A stretch of DNA of 64,000 nucleotides from contig JAOTON010001526.1 in the NCBI GenBank assembly GCA_034440635.1, positions 4,721,001 to 4,785,000 on the forward strand, given 5' to 3'. This DNA is from Lepas anatifera. Lineage: Eukaryota > Arthropoda > Thecostraca > Lepadidae. Of the stretch, positions 45,431 through 57,083 are shown one piece after another (positions within the stretch are counted from its first letter, which is position 1; each line of letters opens with the position of its first letter). The translations under genes and the position numbers were made by a program. Below the pieces are notes generated by a model that saw nothing but the letters and a program-made list of their open reading frames with translations, was not told where the DNA came from and made no database searches.

Positions 45431-46605
45431 GGCAAATGGGCAATACATATTTATCAAGACGGTCGCTGATAAGTTATTTTTGAAAATAAATTTGGTTCCG
45501 AATATTTGTGGCGCTTCCAAACCACTATTCGATAAACTGCCTAGACTATTCCAAACATTGGCTCCAGTATCCGCATTAGACCTAAGCAACCATTCCTATC
45601 CCAGCCGCTTATGACGTGCCTTCGCTACCATTGTGTTCTGTAGAAGCCACAGCCTGGACTACGTTTAAACCTTGTTCGGAACCTAGCGGGAACATTTGCG
45701 TGATTTTCAAATTTCTGGTGCGTGGATCACAAAGCTAAGAAATAATTCCCAACTACGACTACCTAGCCTTCATTGTATGGGCAGCAGACTTCAGGGATGG
45801 AGGAATCTGTCTGTTCACAATGAAAGAACATTTGCAACAAACATCTGCACTCTGCCTGACTCTTATTTTGGCACATTTTGTACATAAAAAATAAGCAAAG
45901 CCTTCACAAGTTTCTAAAGATCAGAAGCTGCCATGCTTTCGGTTCCCTGGATAATCCTAAATAATGGCACGGAAAATATCGGATCAATGTTGGGTTGCCC
46001 TATCACTCAGTGCGAAGCGAGAACGATGAAAGTAGTACGTTGCAGGATGTAAATTATGCAAAGTCACTGTCGCCTCTGACACGAATCCACGATGTCTGGC
46101 GCCCCGCCGCGCCGCCACGGTGGCAGCCATACAGCTGATGATTGCGGGTATTGCGGAACAGCATTCTGATCGCAGCGCTCTCCCGAAAACGGAGCTAGCG
46201 GCCCCGTGTTTGTGTTTTGCTTAGCGCTATTGATGTTGACAGATACCGTGCTGAAAAGCCCGATTGATTTTTGTGAGTGCTTCAAACACATCCAAAACGT
46301 AATAAAAAGCTGAAAAGTGGCATAAAAAGTACCATTTTGGTCGAAATATGGTGCGGAAAATTACATAGCTTGATCTTATTCAAATTAAAAAGAAGTTTCA
46401 AAAGAGAACTCACCAAGAAATTAAACATGAAAATGTGAATCCGGCAAAGTCGATTAGCAAGTTTGCAAATGGCGCCGCAGGCTATCGGTGACCGTGAACC
46501 ATGTAACCTTACGCGGTACCTGGCTCGTTGAAACTGGGAGGGGTTGTGTGTCTGCGGCCTGCGATGTCTGCAATGTGTGCCTGTGATCTCTGTGGCCTGG
46601 TGTGT
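45431..46605. other. No gene recognised
   Basis: Mixed DNA between the LINE and the minisatellite. No exon or RNA gene could be supported. Confidence 0.3.
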
Positions 46606-47435
46606 CTGTGTCCTGTCAAACTCCGGCCGGGGACTTCTCTAGCCAATTAGCCTGTGTCCCGTCAGAGTCCGGCCGGAGACTTCTCTGGCCAGTAGAGTCC
46701 GGCCGGAGACTTCTCTAGCCAGTTAGCCTGTGTCCCGTCAGAGTCCGGCCGGAGACTTCTCTGGCCAGTAGAGTCCGGCCGGAGACTTCTCTGGCCAGTA
46801 GAGTCCGGCCGGAGACTTCTCTGGCCAGTAGAGTCCGGCCGGAGACTTCTCTAGCCAGTTAGCCTGTGTCCCGTCAGAGTCCGGCCGGAGACTTCTCTGG
46901 CCAGTAGAGTCCGGCCGGAGACTTCTCTGGCCAGTAGAGTTCGGCCGGAGACTTCTCTGGCCAGTAGAGTCCGGCCGGAGACTTCTCTGGCCAGTTAGCC
47001 TGCGCCCCGTCAGAGTCCGGCCGGAGAATTCTCTGGCCAGTAGAGTCCGGCCGGAGACTTCTCTAGCCAGTTAGCCTGTGTCCCGTCAGAGTCCGGCCGG
47101 AGACTTCTCTGGCCAGTAGAGTCCGGCCGGGGACTTCTCTGGCCAGTAGAGTCCGGCCGGAGACTTCTCTGGCCAGTAGAGTCTGGCCGGAGACTTCTCT
47201 GGCCAGTAGAGTCCGGCCGGCGACTTCTCTGGCCAGTTAGCCTGCGCCCCGTCAGAGTCCGGCCGGAGACTTCTCTGGCCAGTAGAGTCCGGCCGGAGAC
47301 TTCTCTGGCCAGTTAGCCTGCGCCCCGTCAGAGTCCGGCCGGAGACTTCTCTGGCCAGTAGAGTCCGGCCGGGGACTTCTCTGGCCAGTTAGCCTGCGCC
47401 CCGTCAGAGTCCGGCCGGGGACTTCTCTGGCCAAT
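46606..47435. repeat. 30/46-bp minisatellite with TCCGGCCGGA palindrome
   Basis: A 30-bp unit (GAGTCCGGCCGGAGACTTCT plus CTGGCCAGTA) alternates with a 46-bp version carrying the extra TAGCCTG(T/C)G(T/C)CCCGTCA. Roughly 25 core units are present. Every core has the self-complementary decamer TCCGGCCGGA. The mix of long and short units points to unequal exchange. An open frame on the minus strand across the array is a repeat artefact. Confidence 0.95.
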
Positions 47436-49110
47436 TAACTAGTTTCATAAAGTCAGAGGATGGGCTCTGCATTAACCTTGAAGTGCCTTGTTCTCTTTTG
47501 TTCATCTCCCTCTGTACTCATTTTCTGAGGGAGATGTGACTATTTCCATTCTGAGTAAGAAGTACCGAACGCAGCCGCGCTCTGCTTGGAAATATTTCGT
47601 TCTTAGACTTCGATTTGGGATGTGGGGCCGACGGGAAGCTGTGAGGAGACGTTTACGCGGGAATCTGTCGGTGGCCCCCGAGGCTGGAGCTGGTGCTCTG
47701 ATGCCGGCGTGAAATATCACCGCGGTGGGAAATATATATCTGAAACACATTCGGGTCGCTGGATATTGGATGGGCATCCTAAAAATGTGAGACGCCTCCT
47801 AGATATCAGCCATCGACACATAGGTGGAAAATAGTCCAGGGATTGAAAGGAACGGAATGGAAGATGCTGCTGTACAGATCATATGACAGCCGCTCAGAAA
47901 TGTGACAGAAGTCTCGGTCGCACTCGCATTTATGGTTGGCTGATATGTCATGCCGTCGGGGCCTCTGTAAGTATTGGCATCGTCTGTCCGATCCCTGTAA
48001 TACCCTCCCAACAGGGCGGGAGTTGGCGACGCCATTTGGCCTCAGCAGTCCGTGTGTTGTAAAGCAAAACAAATGTTTTTCACCTAGCTGCTTACATTTG
48101 GTTGAGTTACGCCTAGATTTAATTTGATCTGAGCTGTATTTTCTGAAAGTGATGCATTTTGTGACTATTCATGTTCTGGACGTTTTACCAATGGAGCGGT
48201 GACAGTACAGAGTTGGCTGAGACGATCGACGTCGAAAATCTTGTTACCACCAGCTGTTACCACCTTATTGCCTTGTATCAATCAGATCTGATTTTCTAAG
48301 GGGGGGTGTATTGACGCACTATCTGCCAGAGTTGTATGACATTATCAACTCTTTCCCTGTTGGAAGGTTGACTGGAGGGTCGGATTGCTACTTGCTCAAG
48401 GAATACGCCGAGCCTTGACCCCAGGCCAGTGGCGTGGAAAGTGAACAGGCTGACCCCTGCATCACTGCACCCCCGACCTGATATCATACGTGCTTAATGT
48501 CTGTTTTAACTGCCATCGTTGTGAATACCTTACTTTTTAGGGACATGTTATGCATTATTTATGACTTGACTTGGTGACCTGACCTGAGAATGATCGGGAG
48601 ATATTATAGGGGCGCTTAGTGCATCACCATGAAATTAGATGGCCTCTGTTAGTTTTTCTATGAAACTTGGGACCCAAGAAGCAAGGGAGAATCTGCAGAA
48701 TGATCAAATATGATACGCTAATGGCTCGGTGCAATATTCTCAGTCATTCAAATAGTACATGCTTCCCTTCGCCAACCTCCATCATCATATATCCTCGTCA
48801 AACTTTGGAGCCAGCTGATGACGCGCCCAGTCTGGCGCGTGGGGAGTTTTCCATCTCCGTGAATATGACGAGCAGCTGGACCTTGCGCCGTTCCCGGTAC
48901 CCTGGGCTGTGACGGCGTACCGTGCGTCGGCTGGCACCGACTCCTCACGCCGTCGCCGCCGCTGTTTATCCGGCGACGGCGGCGATGTTTGGAACGTCCC
49001 AGGCAGTCACCGACGCCGCTGCGTGCATATACAGATGGCGTCACGGAGAGGCCCGTCGGCGAGGTGCGTTGTACCCAGACCTGTCCCGGGCGCCAGGGGT
49101 CACCCGCGCT
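47436..49110. other. No gene recognised; GC-rich open stretch near 48822-49133
   Basis: The GC-rich segment at 48822-49133 stays open in several frames on both strands and includes Arg-rich runs. It has no recognisable domain and its openness fits base composition. Elsewhere nothing was recognised. Confidence 0.3.
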
Positions 49111-49615
49111 CTTGTAAGGTTAGAAAGAACTGACTGGTACAGGCCACTGGGAACACTGTAAGGTTAGAAGGAACTGACTGGTACAGGCCACTGGGAACAC
49201 TGTAAGGTTAGAAGGAACTGACTGGTACAGGCCACTGGGAACACTGTAAGGTTAGAATGAACTGACTGGTACAGGCCACTGGGAACACTGTAAGGTTAGA
49301 AGGAACTGACTGGTACAGGCCACTGGGAACACTGTAAGGTTAGAATGAACTGACTAGTACAGGCCACTGGGAACACTGTAAGGTTAGAAGGAACTGACTG
49401 GTACAGGCCACTGGAAACACTGTAAGGTTAGAAGGACCTGACTGGTACAGGCCATTGGGAACACTGTAAGGTTAGAATGAACTGGCTGGTACAGGCACTG
49501 GAAACACTGTAAGGTTAGAAGGAACTGACTGGTACAGGTCACTGGAAACACTGTAAGGTTAGAAGGAACTGGCTGGTACAGGCCACTGGAAACACTGTAG
49601 GGTTAGAAGGAACTA
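49111..49615. repeat. 44-bp minisatellite, about 11 units
   Basis: The unit is AAGGTTAGAAGGAACTGACT plus GGTACAGGCCACTGGGAACA and CTGT. Units differ by single substitutions (GGGAACA or GGAAACA, GGAACT or TGAACT). It follows directly on the GC-rich stretch ending near 49110. Confidence 0.95.
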
Positions 49616-52512
49616 ACGCCGTGTATAAAAATAATCAGTGGCATCCTTACCGTGGAAGCTTCAGTGTTGCCCCTTCTTTGGTATTTTCGTGTTTTCCATA
49701 AAAACAGATACATCTAATTGTCTTTCATCTTAGACACCGTACTTGCTCAGTGTGCAGTCGTCTTATTTTCTCCCTAAATTTGGCACTGTCTTCGCGAAGG
49801 TATACTTTCATGTGCTTCCTCAAAGCCACAAATGGATCTATCCCTCTATCTTGACTAAACCTGTGTGGAATCGCTTTCAATGTCGATGCTTATGGCCTTG
49901 CTTTGTTGAACCTGCTCGACTGGTCCCAGTCCATTCTAGTTTATTATCTGTTACTCACGAATTCATCAGTGTCTGTGTAAGGAAACATCATTGTATTGCA
50001 AAGTCAGAGTTGTTAACCCCTCCTCATGGGAGTACGAGCCTGGTTTTTCGCAGGAGGTAGAATAAACTATTGGTTGTTTTGCTTAAATCATCGGTTGTTT
50101 TTCGATCTTTGAAACTATTTGTAGAGACTATTGGTTAGAAATCGACTATTTTATTTGAATTCATTATTCTACCTTGAACTCGACGTATTTTAATTTCAGT
50201 TTCAATTTGGACCACCCTAAATTGTAAAAGGTATGACGTTTTTTTGCTTTGACCACTGAGCACGTAATGCCACCTCATGTCAGGCGAGGGCACTGTCACC
50301 CTCAAAACTGGTTGGGGATTGCTTTTGAATGAACTGGGATTGGGTCACCCTTTCGTTGCCATTGTCATGCCTGTCTGCTCAGTACGAGTAGAATGATATG
50401 AAACGTGGGCATTTATACAGCGTAATGGTTCAATCTGGCGCAAGCGGCCCCTAAGGCGATCGATTGGACCTTTAGGTCACATACGCATGTACCGCTCCGA
50501 ATAAGCCTTTGTGTCGCTCAAAGCCCACACTAACGTCAAGCGCGGATTTCTAGCCAGCGCGTGGGTCGTGACGTCAGTTCTGGCGCGGCTGAGTGGCGTT
50601 TGATGCACGTGCAGGTGTAGAGAGACTGTCCTCCCACCCTGCCTGCCTGTTAGTCACAGTCCTGGACACTTTGTCTCACTGTGTAATCCCCTCGCTCCGG
50701 TGGGTGTTCGGCCCTCGTCGACTGGGCTGTAGCGGAGCTGCGCGTCGGTGCACGGCCTGTGGGCCGCCGGCAGGGCTGACCGGGCGGCCGCCGTGCAGGG
50801 ACGCAGGCACGCCCTGCTGATGGATCCGCCGCCGCGCCGCGCCTGCAAACCCGTGTCTCGGTGTCAGGTGCACTCGGCAGCCGGCCGGCCCAAGAATGCC
50901 AGCTCCAGCCGCCCCCCGGCGCTACAGCAGCCCGACCAGACCCACACCTCTCGCGCCGTCCCAGCTTCAGCGCCGTCGCACATGCGTAGAGACAGCGAGC
51001 GTGGAACAGCTGTTGGGCAGTGGCCAAAAAACGTGCCGCTCTGGTGCGCGCGGCCGCCAGACAACGGGCGGCGGCGGCGGCGGTGGTCTGGCGCCGGGTC
51101 AGCGGGGTCAGCGGGCGCCGGCGGCGCCGGCGGGGTCAGCGCGCGTGACCCCGGCCCGGCGCGCCGGTGCCCAGAGTCATGTGCCGCAGAGGTCGGTCTG
51201 GGTGGCTGAGTACTCGCTGTGGGTGAGCCCAGTGAACTGTTTATCGAGTCTGAATAGGGAACAGAACTGGAGTTGTTTTCTCATCGGGAACCGGAGCGTC
51301 GCGCCGGATTTAAAAAAATCTGGGGGAGTCGTACATGGATCTGGCTGGGACAGGTAGGACACTTGGGAGTGAGCCTCAAAGTTTATTGCTGTCCTGAAGA
51401 ACACTGCTGCAGTAGTTCATTGACATTTAATTTGGGAACATTCACATAGGTCCGTGCTGACTGCCGCAGAAAATGGAAAGCTCTGTCAAGTCACGTAATT
51501 TGCTGCAGAGTTCTCTGATTCACCGAGCGTTGGCACGCATCCCCCGTGCCCCAGTTTTTGACACCCAGAGGTGGTGGTATTATGGTTGAGCTGATCGGCG
51601 CCCGTGCGGCCGCAACATGGTGCAGGCAGTTGTAGTAAGTGCTGTCACAACTGGTCAGAAGTGAGCGATGAATGGTGGTGCGTGTCTGGGATGGTTGTCT
51701 GCGGTCGGCCGGAAGCTGAGCCGTCGCTGCCGAGCCGCTGCCGAGGCGGCGCCCCACCTCCGCCAGCCTCGGCCTGGATCAGCAAACGGAGCTGGGTGGC
51801 ATCGACCCATGCTCTGTGTACTGCAGCCGTTGATTTGGGCTGACAGTGTCCTGAATTGTAACGGTCATTGCTGCTGATTGACTGCAGAAACGAGGGACGG
51901 ATCTGTCGTGTCTGGTATCACCTGTGCCATGGCCTGGTATCTGGGTGATGGGTGTGTTTTGGGGTGATCGGTTTTGTTAACCAGCTGTTGATGGAAAGCG
52001 TTGAGCGTGTTTGAGGGTATTTTAGCCGTGGATCCGAGGTCGTTCCTCCTCGGGGGCTCGTTAGCTGCCGCGGCGATAGACGAGGCCACCACAGCATTGT
52101 AATTCCAGTCCCAGGAAACACTGAATCTCCAATGGGTGCTTTCGCGTCGCATGAATGTCATGAGGTGTCGTTGTATGTAGAATTAATAGGCGACCAAGCG
52201 GGCGAGCGCCGTGTCCTGGGCAGATATACTGCCGCTGGGCTTGGCTTTATTGCTGGGCCGGTGCTGGATGAGATCTGGGTGCGTCATGCGCCGGATGCAG
52301 GCGGTGGTGGCCGCGCTACTCTCATGTTTTGACGTCTGGCGCGCGTGCCGGCGGGGGTCGGGGTGGGGGAGGGGGTCGGATCGGCAGGTGGCACAGCGCC
52401 GCCGCTCGATACAGTGGCAGACAGAGCAGGCGGCGGTATCGCCGTCCGATAACACGACACGTGACCTGCAGTCTGCTCACACTGCCGACAGCGGCTCAGA
52501 TGCCCCATCTTC
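49616..52512. other. No gene supported; GC-rich CpG-dense block at about 50550-51250
   Basis: The 50550-51250 block is rich in CpG and in CGG/GCC runs (for example 51060-51140). It is open in several frames at once, as expected of such composition. It could be a CpG-island promoter with a 5' exon, but no start, domain or splice pattern singles out a gene. Confidence 0.35.
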
Positions 52513-52810
52513 ACAGGTGCCGGCCCCACTGCCGACACCGGCTGCGGTGCCCCCTCACAGGTGCCGCCCCACTGCCGACACCGGCTGCGGTGCCCCCTCA
52601 CAGGTGCCGCCCCACTGTCGACACCGGCTGCGGTGCCCCTCACAGGTGCCGCCCCACTGTCGACACCGGCTGCGATGCTCCCCTCACAGGTGCCGGCCCA
52701 CTATCGACACCGGCTTTGATGCTCCCCTCACAGGTGCCGCCCCACTGTCGACACCGGCTGCAGTGTTCTCCTCACATATGCCTCCCCTCTGCCGGCACCG
52801 GTTCTGATGC
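52513..52810. repeat. 43-bp minisatellite, about 7 units
   Basis: The unit is CAGGTGCCGCCCCACTGTCG plus ACACCGGCTGCGGTGCCCCC and TCA; one unit is 42 bp. Units near the right end are more diverged (GGCTTTGATGCTCCCCTCA). Open frames across it are composition artefacts. Confidence 0.9.
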
Positions 52811-54480
52811 TGCTCATTGAAGCGATCCGGGTCAAGGATCCCGGGGACGGTCGCTGCCCAGTGCCCGGGGACCCAGCCACAGCGCTGTGGCTGTGCGGAC
52901 ACGTGTCCGTCACAGCAGGAGACAGGCTGTGTACGGCGCTATCAGGCGGGGAGTGCGGGGGCCGGTGGGACGTGTCCTCTGGTCAGGCGTGACTGTTGAG
53001 CGGTGCAGTGGCGACGCCCCGGCTGACGTCCTGGGCGGGAGGGGCTGCAGCGGCCCCTCCTCCGGTCCACCTTCACTGAGTGACACCCCGCCGCCCTGCT
53101 GGTCCGGTCCAACGTTGTCATTGGCCCCAGATACATGAGCAGTCTCCGTACCAAGGCCATTATTACGCACCATAAGGTCCAGATGAAATGTGGCGCGGCT
53201 CAGTCGAATGTGGCGATGCGAAACGTACCGTTGTGAGAAACAAAATCATGTTATTTAAATGAACCATTCACGTAAGCTTATAAAGTAATTTTCTGTCCTA
53301 TGAAAAATGATTTATAGTTAGGCTATTGATACCAATGACAATATTCTATTTCGAATTAAAGCTTGTTAAATGGCACGGATCACCCTCATGATCTGGTCCT
53401 TCTCCTAGAGAAGGACCAGGATCGAGTGGCAGAACCGTTCCAAACACCGTGATACATGAGTCTATTGGGTGGTTCCCGCGGTGGGTATCGTACTGAGGCT
53501 GCTCGTGTGTTCGGGGTACGTGCCACACGGCCGGCACGTACTTTGTACGTTGACCCGATGTCCACAGCCTCCCGGAAAATTGCGCGGGGATTCTTTGTTC
53601 GTTTGCTCGATACGTGACTCTTTCTTTGCACGTCCCCATCCCCGGATGTTTTGCAACTTCGATGACGGTACAAAGTCCAAAGGAGAAACGCTGATTGGCT
53701 GCGAATTCCCGTTGTACTGACACCGGCATTGTGCTGTCCTTTCCACACGATGGGGTCTGAGAGCATTGCGCAAAGGACCACCGCATTGAATGCACCCCAG
53801 TACCCCAAATGTGATTACGGGAGCATATGGCCAACCTGTGGCTCTAATCAGTGCTCTAGGGAAAGCTTTTTGGTAGGCGTAAGTGACACAGTGGTAATTA
53901 GTTAACACTTTTATTTCTATAAGTGGGTATAAGTTTTCAAGGGTGGGGTCGTTCATTCCTCGGACTGTTGAAAAGGGATATCATTTGAAAAGGCCTGATG
54001 ACTACTGCTGTGTACCCAATTGTCATGCTACCTTGATAATAGCCCAAACCTCGGCCTTGGAGCGAAATCTGCCTTGTCTGATTATTTACATTCTTTAATG
54101 TTTGCTTTTAGACTGACTTATTTTGACCGTCATTTTGCCAATACTTTGTTTGAATCATTCATATAAATTCTCGTGCGTAATGCCCATTATGCAGATTGAT
54201 ATGTAATGTAAGAAAAAGCGAGCTGGAAGCCTCTCTTCTTCCATCACGCGGTCAATTATTTAACAATTGATGAACGTGTGACGCAGACCCTGGGTCTGTA
54301 GCTTCTGTGCAAAGTAACATCGAGTGAACTGCCAGAGCCGTAAGAAATGAGACAGGGGAGGGTCAAGGAGGCAGCTTCCCCACTTTTTCAGTCCTCTGAG
54401 GCCCCTCCTGCCTGCGCCGGGCGCCCGACAATGGCAGGTAAACGCCTGCAATTTGCCGGAAGGGTACGCTGCAAGTTGCT
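52811..54480. other. No gene recognised
   Basis: GC-rich up to about 53170, then average. A long minus-strand frame at 53462-53956 has no recognisable domain. Confidence 0.3.
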
Positions 54481-54484
54481 TTAA

Positions 54485-55343
54485 CACTCGCACTGGAGAG
54501 AGAGGTCATGCACTAACGCGCCCTTGGGGAGGGCCTGTTGGCCCCCTGGTATATCAGAAGCTAAAATGCTTAGAAAAACTCCGGTTTGTGAGGGGGTGAG
54601 TGGGGGCCATGGTACATCATTGCCGATTTTCATTGACCTAAGTCAATATCTTCAAGGCCAAATCTTGGCCGTGCTGGGGCCCTATTGGGAAATGTCGTAA
54701 TTTTGCGAGAAAAAGACGGGAATATGTTACAGGTGGGCCATAGTTATAGAGGGAGGGTGGTAAAGAGTGGTATTTCCTCAAGTTTTGGGGTCGAGGTCAC
54801 TCAAGGTCATTGACCTATGACGTCACAATATTGTATTCTCCCTACAATGTACACTATAACTAGCACTATAGCAACCGTTAGACAGGAAATGAGGATTGAC
54901 CTTTACCCGTGACCTTCTATGACGTCATGGCGCAATCTACACTAGACTGGGCAGCGCCATTTGACCGTAACCGGAAGCGCTGTGCTGGTGACCTTTGACT
55001 GTGACCTTTGACTTCACCTTGAACTGTGACCTTTGACCGTGATCCTTATGTGAGGTGGCCTTGGCATATCATCCCGTTTATATGGCGTTATGACGTCAAA
55101 ATTTGGTCTCCAATGGAGGCGAACTGGTCCGACCGCGCGATTGTGCGATATCCAAATGTAGGCCTGACTTTAAATCCTTTAAGTGAAAAATTGACCGATT
55201 TTAAAATTCTCACCAATCACGCTCCTATTAATTTTCTCAAATATGGCTGAGTACCGTTTTTCTGATACGAGCGGTTTACCGGGCATCTCGGAAAATAGGT
55301 GGGGAGCCTAGGCCCCTCTCCCTCCTCCACTCCAGTGCACGTG
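54485..55343 (-). mobile_element. TTAA element of AGGTCA-rich family T3, inverted, complete
   Basis: Bounded by TTAA at 54481-54484 and a diverged TTGA at 55344-55347. The termini CACTCGCACTGGAGAG and CTCCAGTGCACGTG are inverted repeats of the family type seen at 35986. The interior carries a perfect inverted repeat AGGTCATTGACCT (54804-54816), then one base and the CRE palindrome TGACGTCA (54818-54825), the mirror of the arrangement in the + copy at 36527-36548, plus many TGACCT words at 54900-55050. Confidence 0.8.
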
Positions 55344-55347
55344 TTGA

Positions 55348-56147
55348 AGTTAGCTGAGGACGTGACTAGGCAGAGGCCCTGGTTTTTGGAATACTCTCAG
55401 AAGCGAATATGATTTTCCTTTCGTCGGTAGACCTCTAAAATATAGGTCATCAATTATAAATGATAATAATTATATTGATATGATTATAATTAATATAATT
55501 GATAATTATCAGACAACAGTGCTGCTTTTAATAGTTTCGTTGAAATCTTATACCAGCTACTTCCCGATAAGACTTCTAAATGTCCGTTCCTTGAATTTGG
55601 AAAGTACTCTCAAACTCCTTAAAAGTTGCTCTTCGACGTTTTTTTTCTTTTCACTCTCTTCATGTATTTTTATGCGCGAGGCCCCGCGTCTTCCTGGCGA
55701 AGTCGTGGATCCGTCACTGAACTGCGGGCTATTTGCGACAACCGTTATGACCACGCGACATTGCACGTGGAACTGTTCCCGTGCATCCGTTGAAGCGTGA
55801 ACCTCGTAGAGAAGTAGTGATCTGCTAACAGCATTTACTACCAAAGGGCCCTGATGGCTGGAACTGGTCTGCAAGCGTCCGTAAACCTCTTAGAGTATTG
55901 TACTATTCAATGAAGGAAATTGTATCATCGAGGCGTCTGAGTTGTGAAGGCTGGGTGAAAGTGGTCAGCCGATGTTTTGCAGGTTATGTTTCGTCTGGGA
56001 GAGAGTACGCCCCGGCGATGAATGGGCGGTAACGTGATCCGCCCGTGGCGCGGTCGGCTGAAGACCCGCGTCTCGTTATCTGTTGCCTACGGCCCGGCAC
56101 GGGTCAGACGTGCTGCACCAGCAGTAACAGGGGCGCGGAGCTGCCGG
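55348..56147. other. No gene recognised
   Basis: AT-rich then GC-rich DNA with no supported gene. Confidence 0.3.
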
Positions 56148-56312
56148 CTCCGGAAGGGCAGGAACTATCCGTCCCGGTGGCTCCGGAAGGGCAGGAGCCG
56201 CCCGTCCCGGTGGCTCCGGAAGGGCAGGAGCCGGCCGTCTCGGCGGTTCCGGAAGGGCAGGAGCCGGCCGTCCCGGCGGCTCCGGAAGGGCAGGAGCCGG
56301 CCGTCCCGGCGG
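56148..56312. repeat. 33-bp minisatellite, 5 units, open in two plus-strand frames
   Basis: The unit is CTCCGGAAGGGCAGGAGCCG plus GCCGTCCCGGCGG, in five in-phase copies. In one frame it encodes a PEGQEPAVPAA-type repeat, in another an RKGRSRPSR(W/R)L-type repeat. Both frames are 181 codons long overall. The unit length is a multiple of three, so the openness is not evidence of coding, but a repeat-containing exon cannot be excluded. Confidence 0.85.
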
Positions 56313-57083
56313 CTGACGGACCGGTGGCAGGCCGGTCGCAGAGAGCGCTGTGCCTCCACCACCGCGGGCGCGGCCGTGACACGGCGCGCGCTGCTGAGAA
56401 GGCCGCCCGGCTGCCGCAAAAACGGCGCTGTGCCGAGAAGGTGGCGTCTGGGACCGAGGACGGCGCCGCCGCCAGCCGACCGGTTATGTACTGCGTCCAG
56501 CACCGTCGCAGCTGCAGGGTTAATGGCATTCGTGAAACATTCGCCAGCGGAGATCCACCCATATTAAGGGTGGCAACAAGGTCGTTTTGACCATCTGTTG
56601 GGATGCTATCGCGGGCGGCACCGGTTTAGGTGTTCGTAGATTATGGCTGAATACTATCTGCGCCGGCGCTGCGCCTCTGGCATGGGGCACTGTGAGTGAA
56701 TAAGCTGGCTTGTGGTGGAGGTTGTAGTACGAGGCCTCTAGCGTGGCTCGCATCGGTCTTCGCCGCTGGGATTCTGCTCTGACCCGCCCAGATATCGCGG
56801 GCGCCCCCACCTGTGAGGCCGGTGACGTCGCCCCGGCGCCCCCAGCTGAGGGCGCCGCTTTTTATAATGAGCCATGACCAGTTATGCTGGGCGTCTCGTG
56901 ATACGGGGTAATATCTTTCGAACATAGCGATGCCTAGTGCTGTTGTGGGCAGCCTTTCTCCGCAGTATACGTTTCGTCAGTTCCGGTCAGTATCATCCAC
57001 AAAGTGCGTCCCAGATCGTGCGCTAGTGATGCGTCACTGCAGCACGGATCCCCCTATGTCCATGCTGCTTTGATATACTCCCA
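56313..57083. other. CpG-rich DNA, no gene supported
   Basis: GC-rich to about 56900 with many CpG, then the 5' edge of the LINE remnant. Confidence 0.3.

Noticed and set aside
44976..45614. 212-codon plus-strand open frame
   Set aside because: It is antisense to the RNase H and linker region of the minus-strand LINE and shows no domain of its own.
47806..48072. Minus-strand frame with a Cys-containing stretch resembling an EGF or PAN fragment
   Set aside because: Cysteine spacing fits neither domain and flanking splice sites are not convincing.
50650..51357. Several overlapping long frames on both strands
   Set aside because: Simultaneous openness in many frames reflects the scarcity of stops in CpG-rich DNA; no domain or splice support.
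53462..53956. 164-codon minus-strand frame
   Set aside because: No recognisable motif, overlapping alternative frames of similar length, no splice or promoter context.
56022..56590. Two overlapping 181-codon frames across the 33-bp repeat
   Set aside because: Both depend on the in-phase minisatellite and GC richness; no independent evidence of coding.
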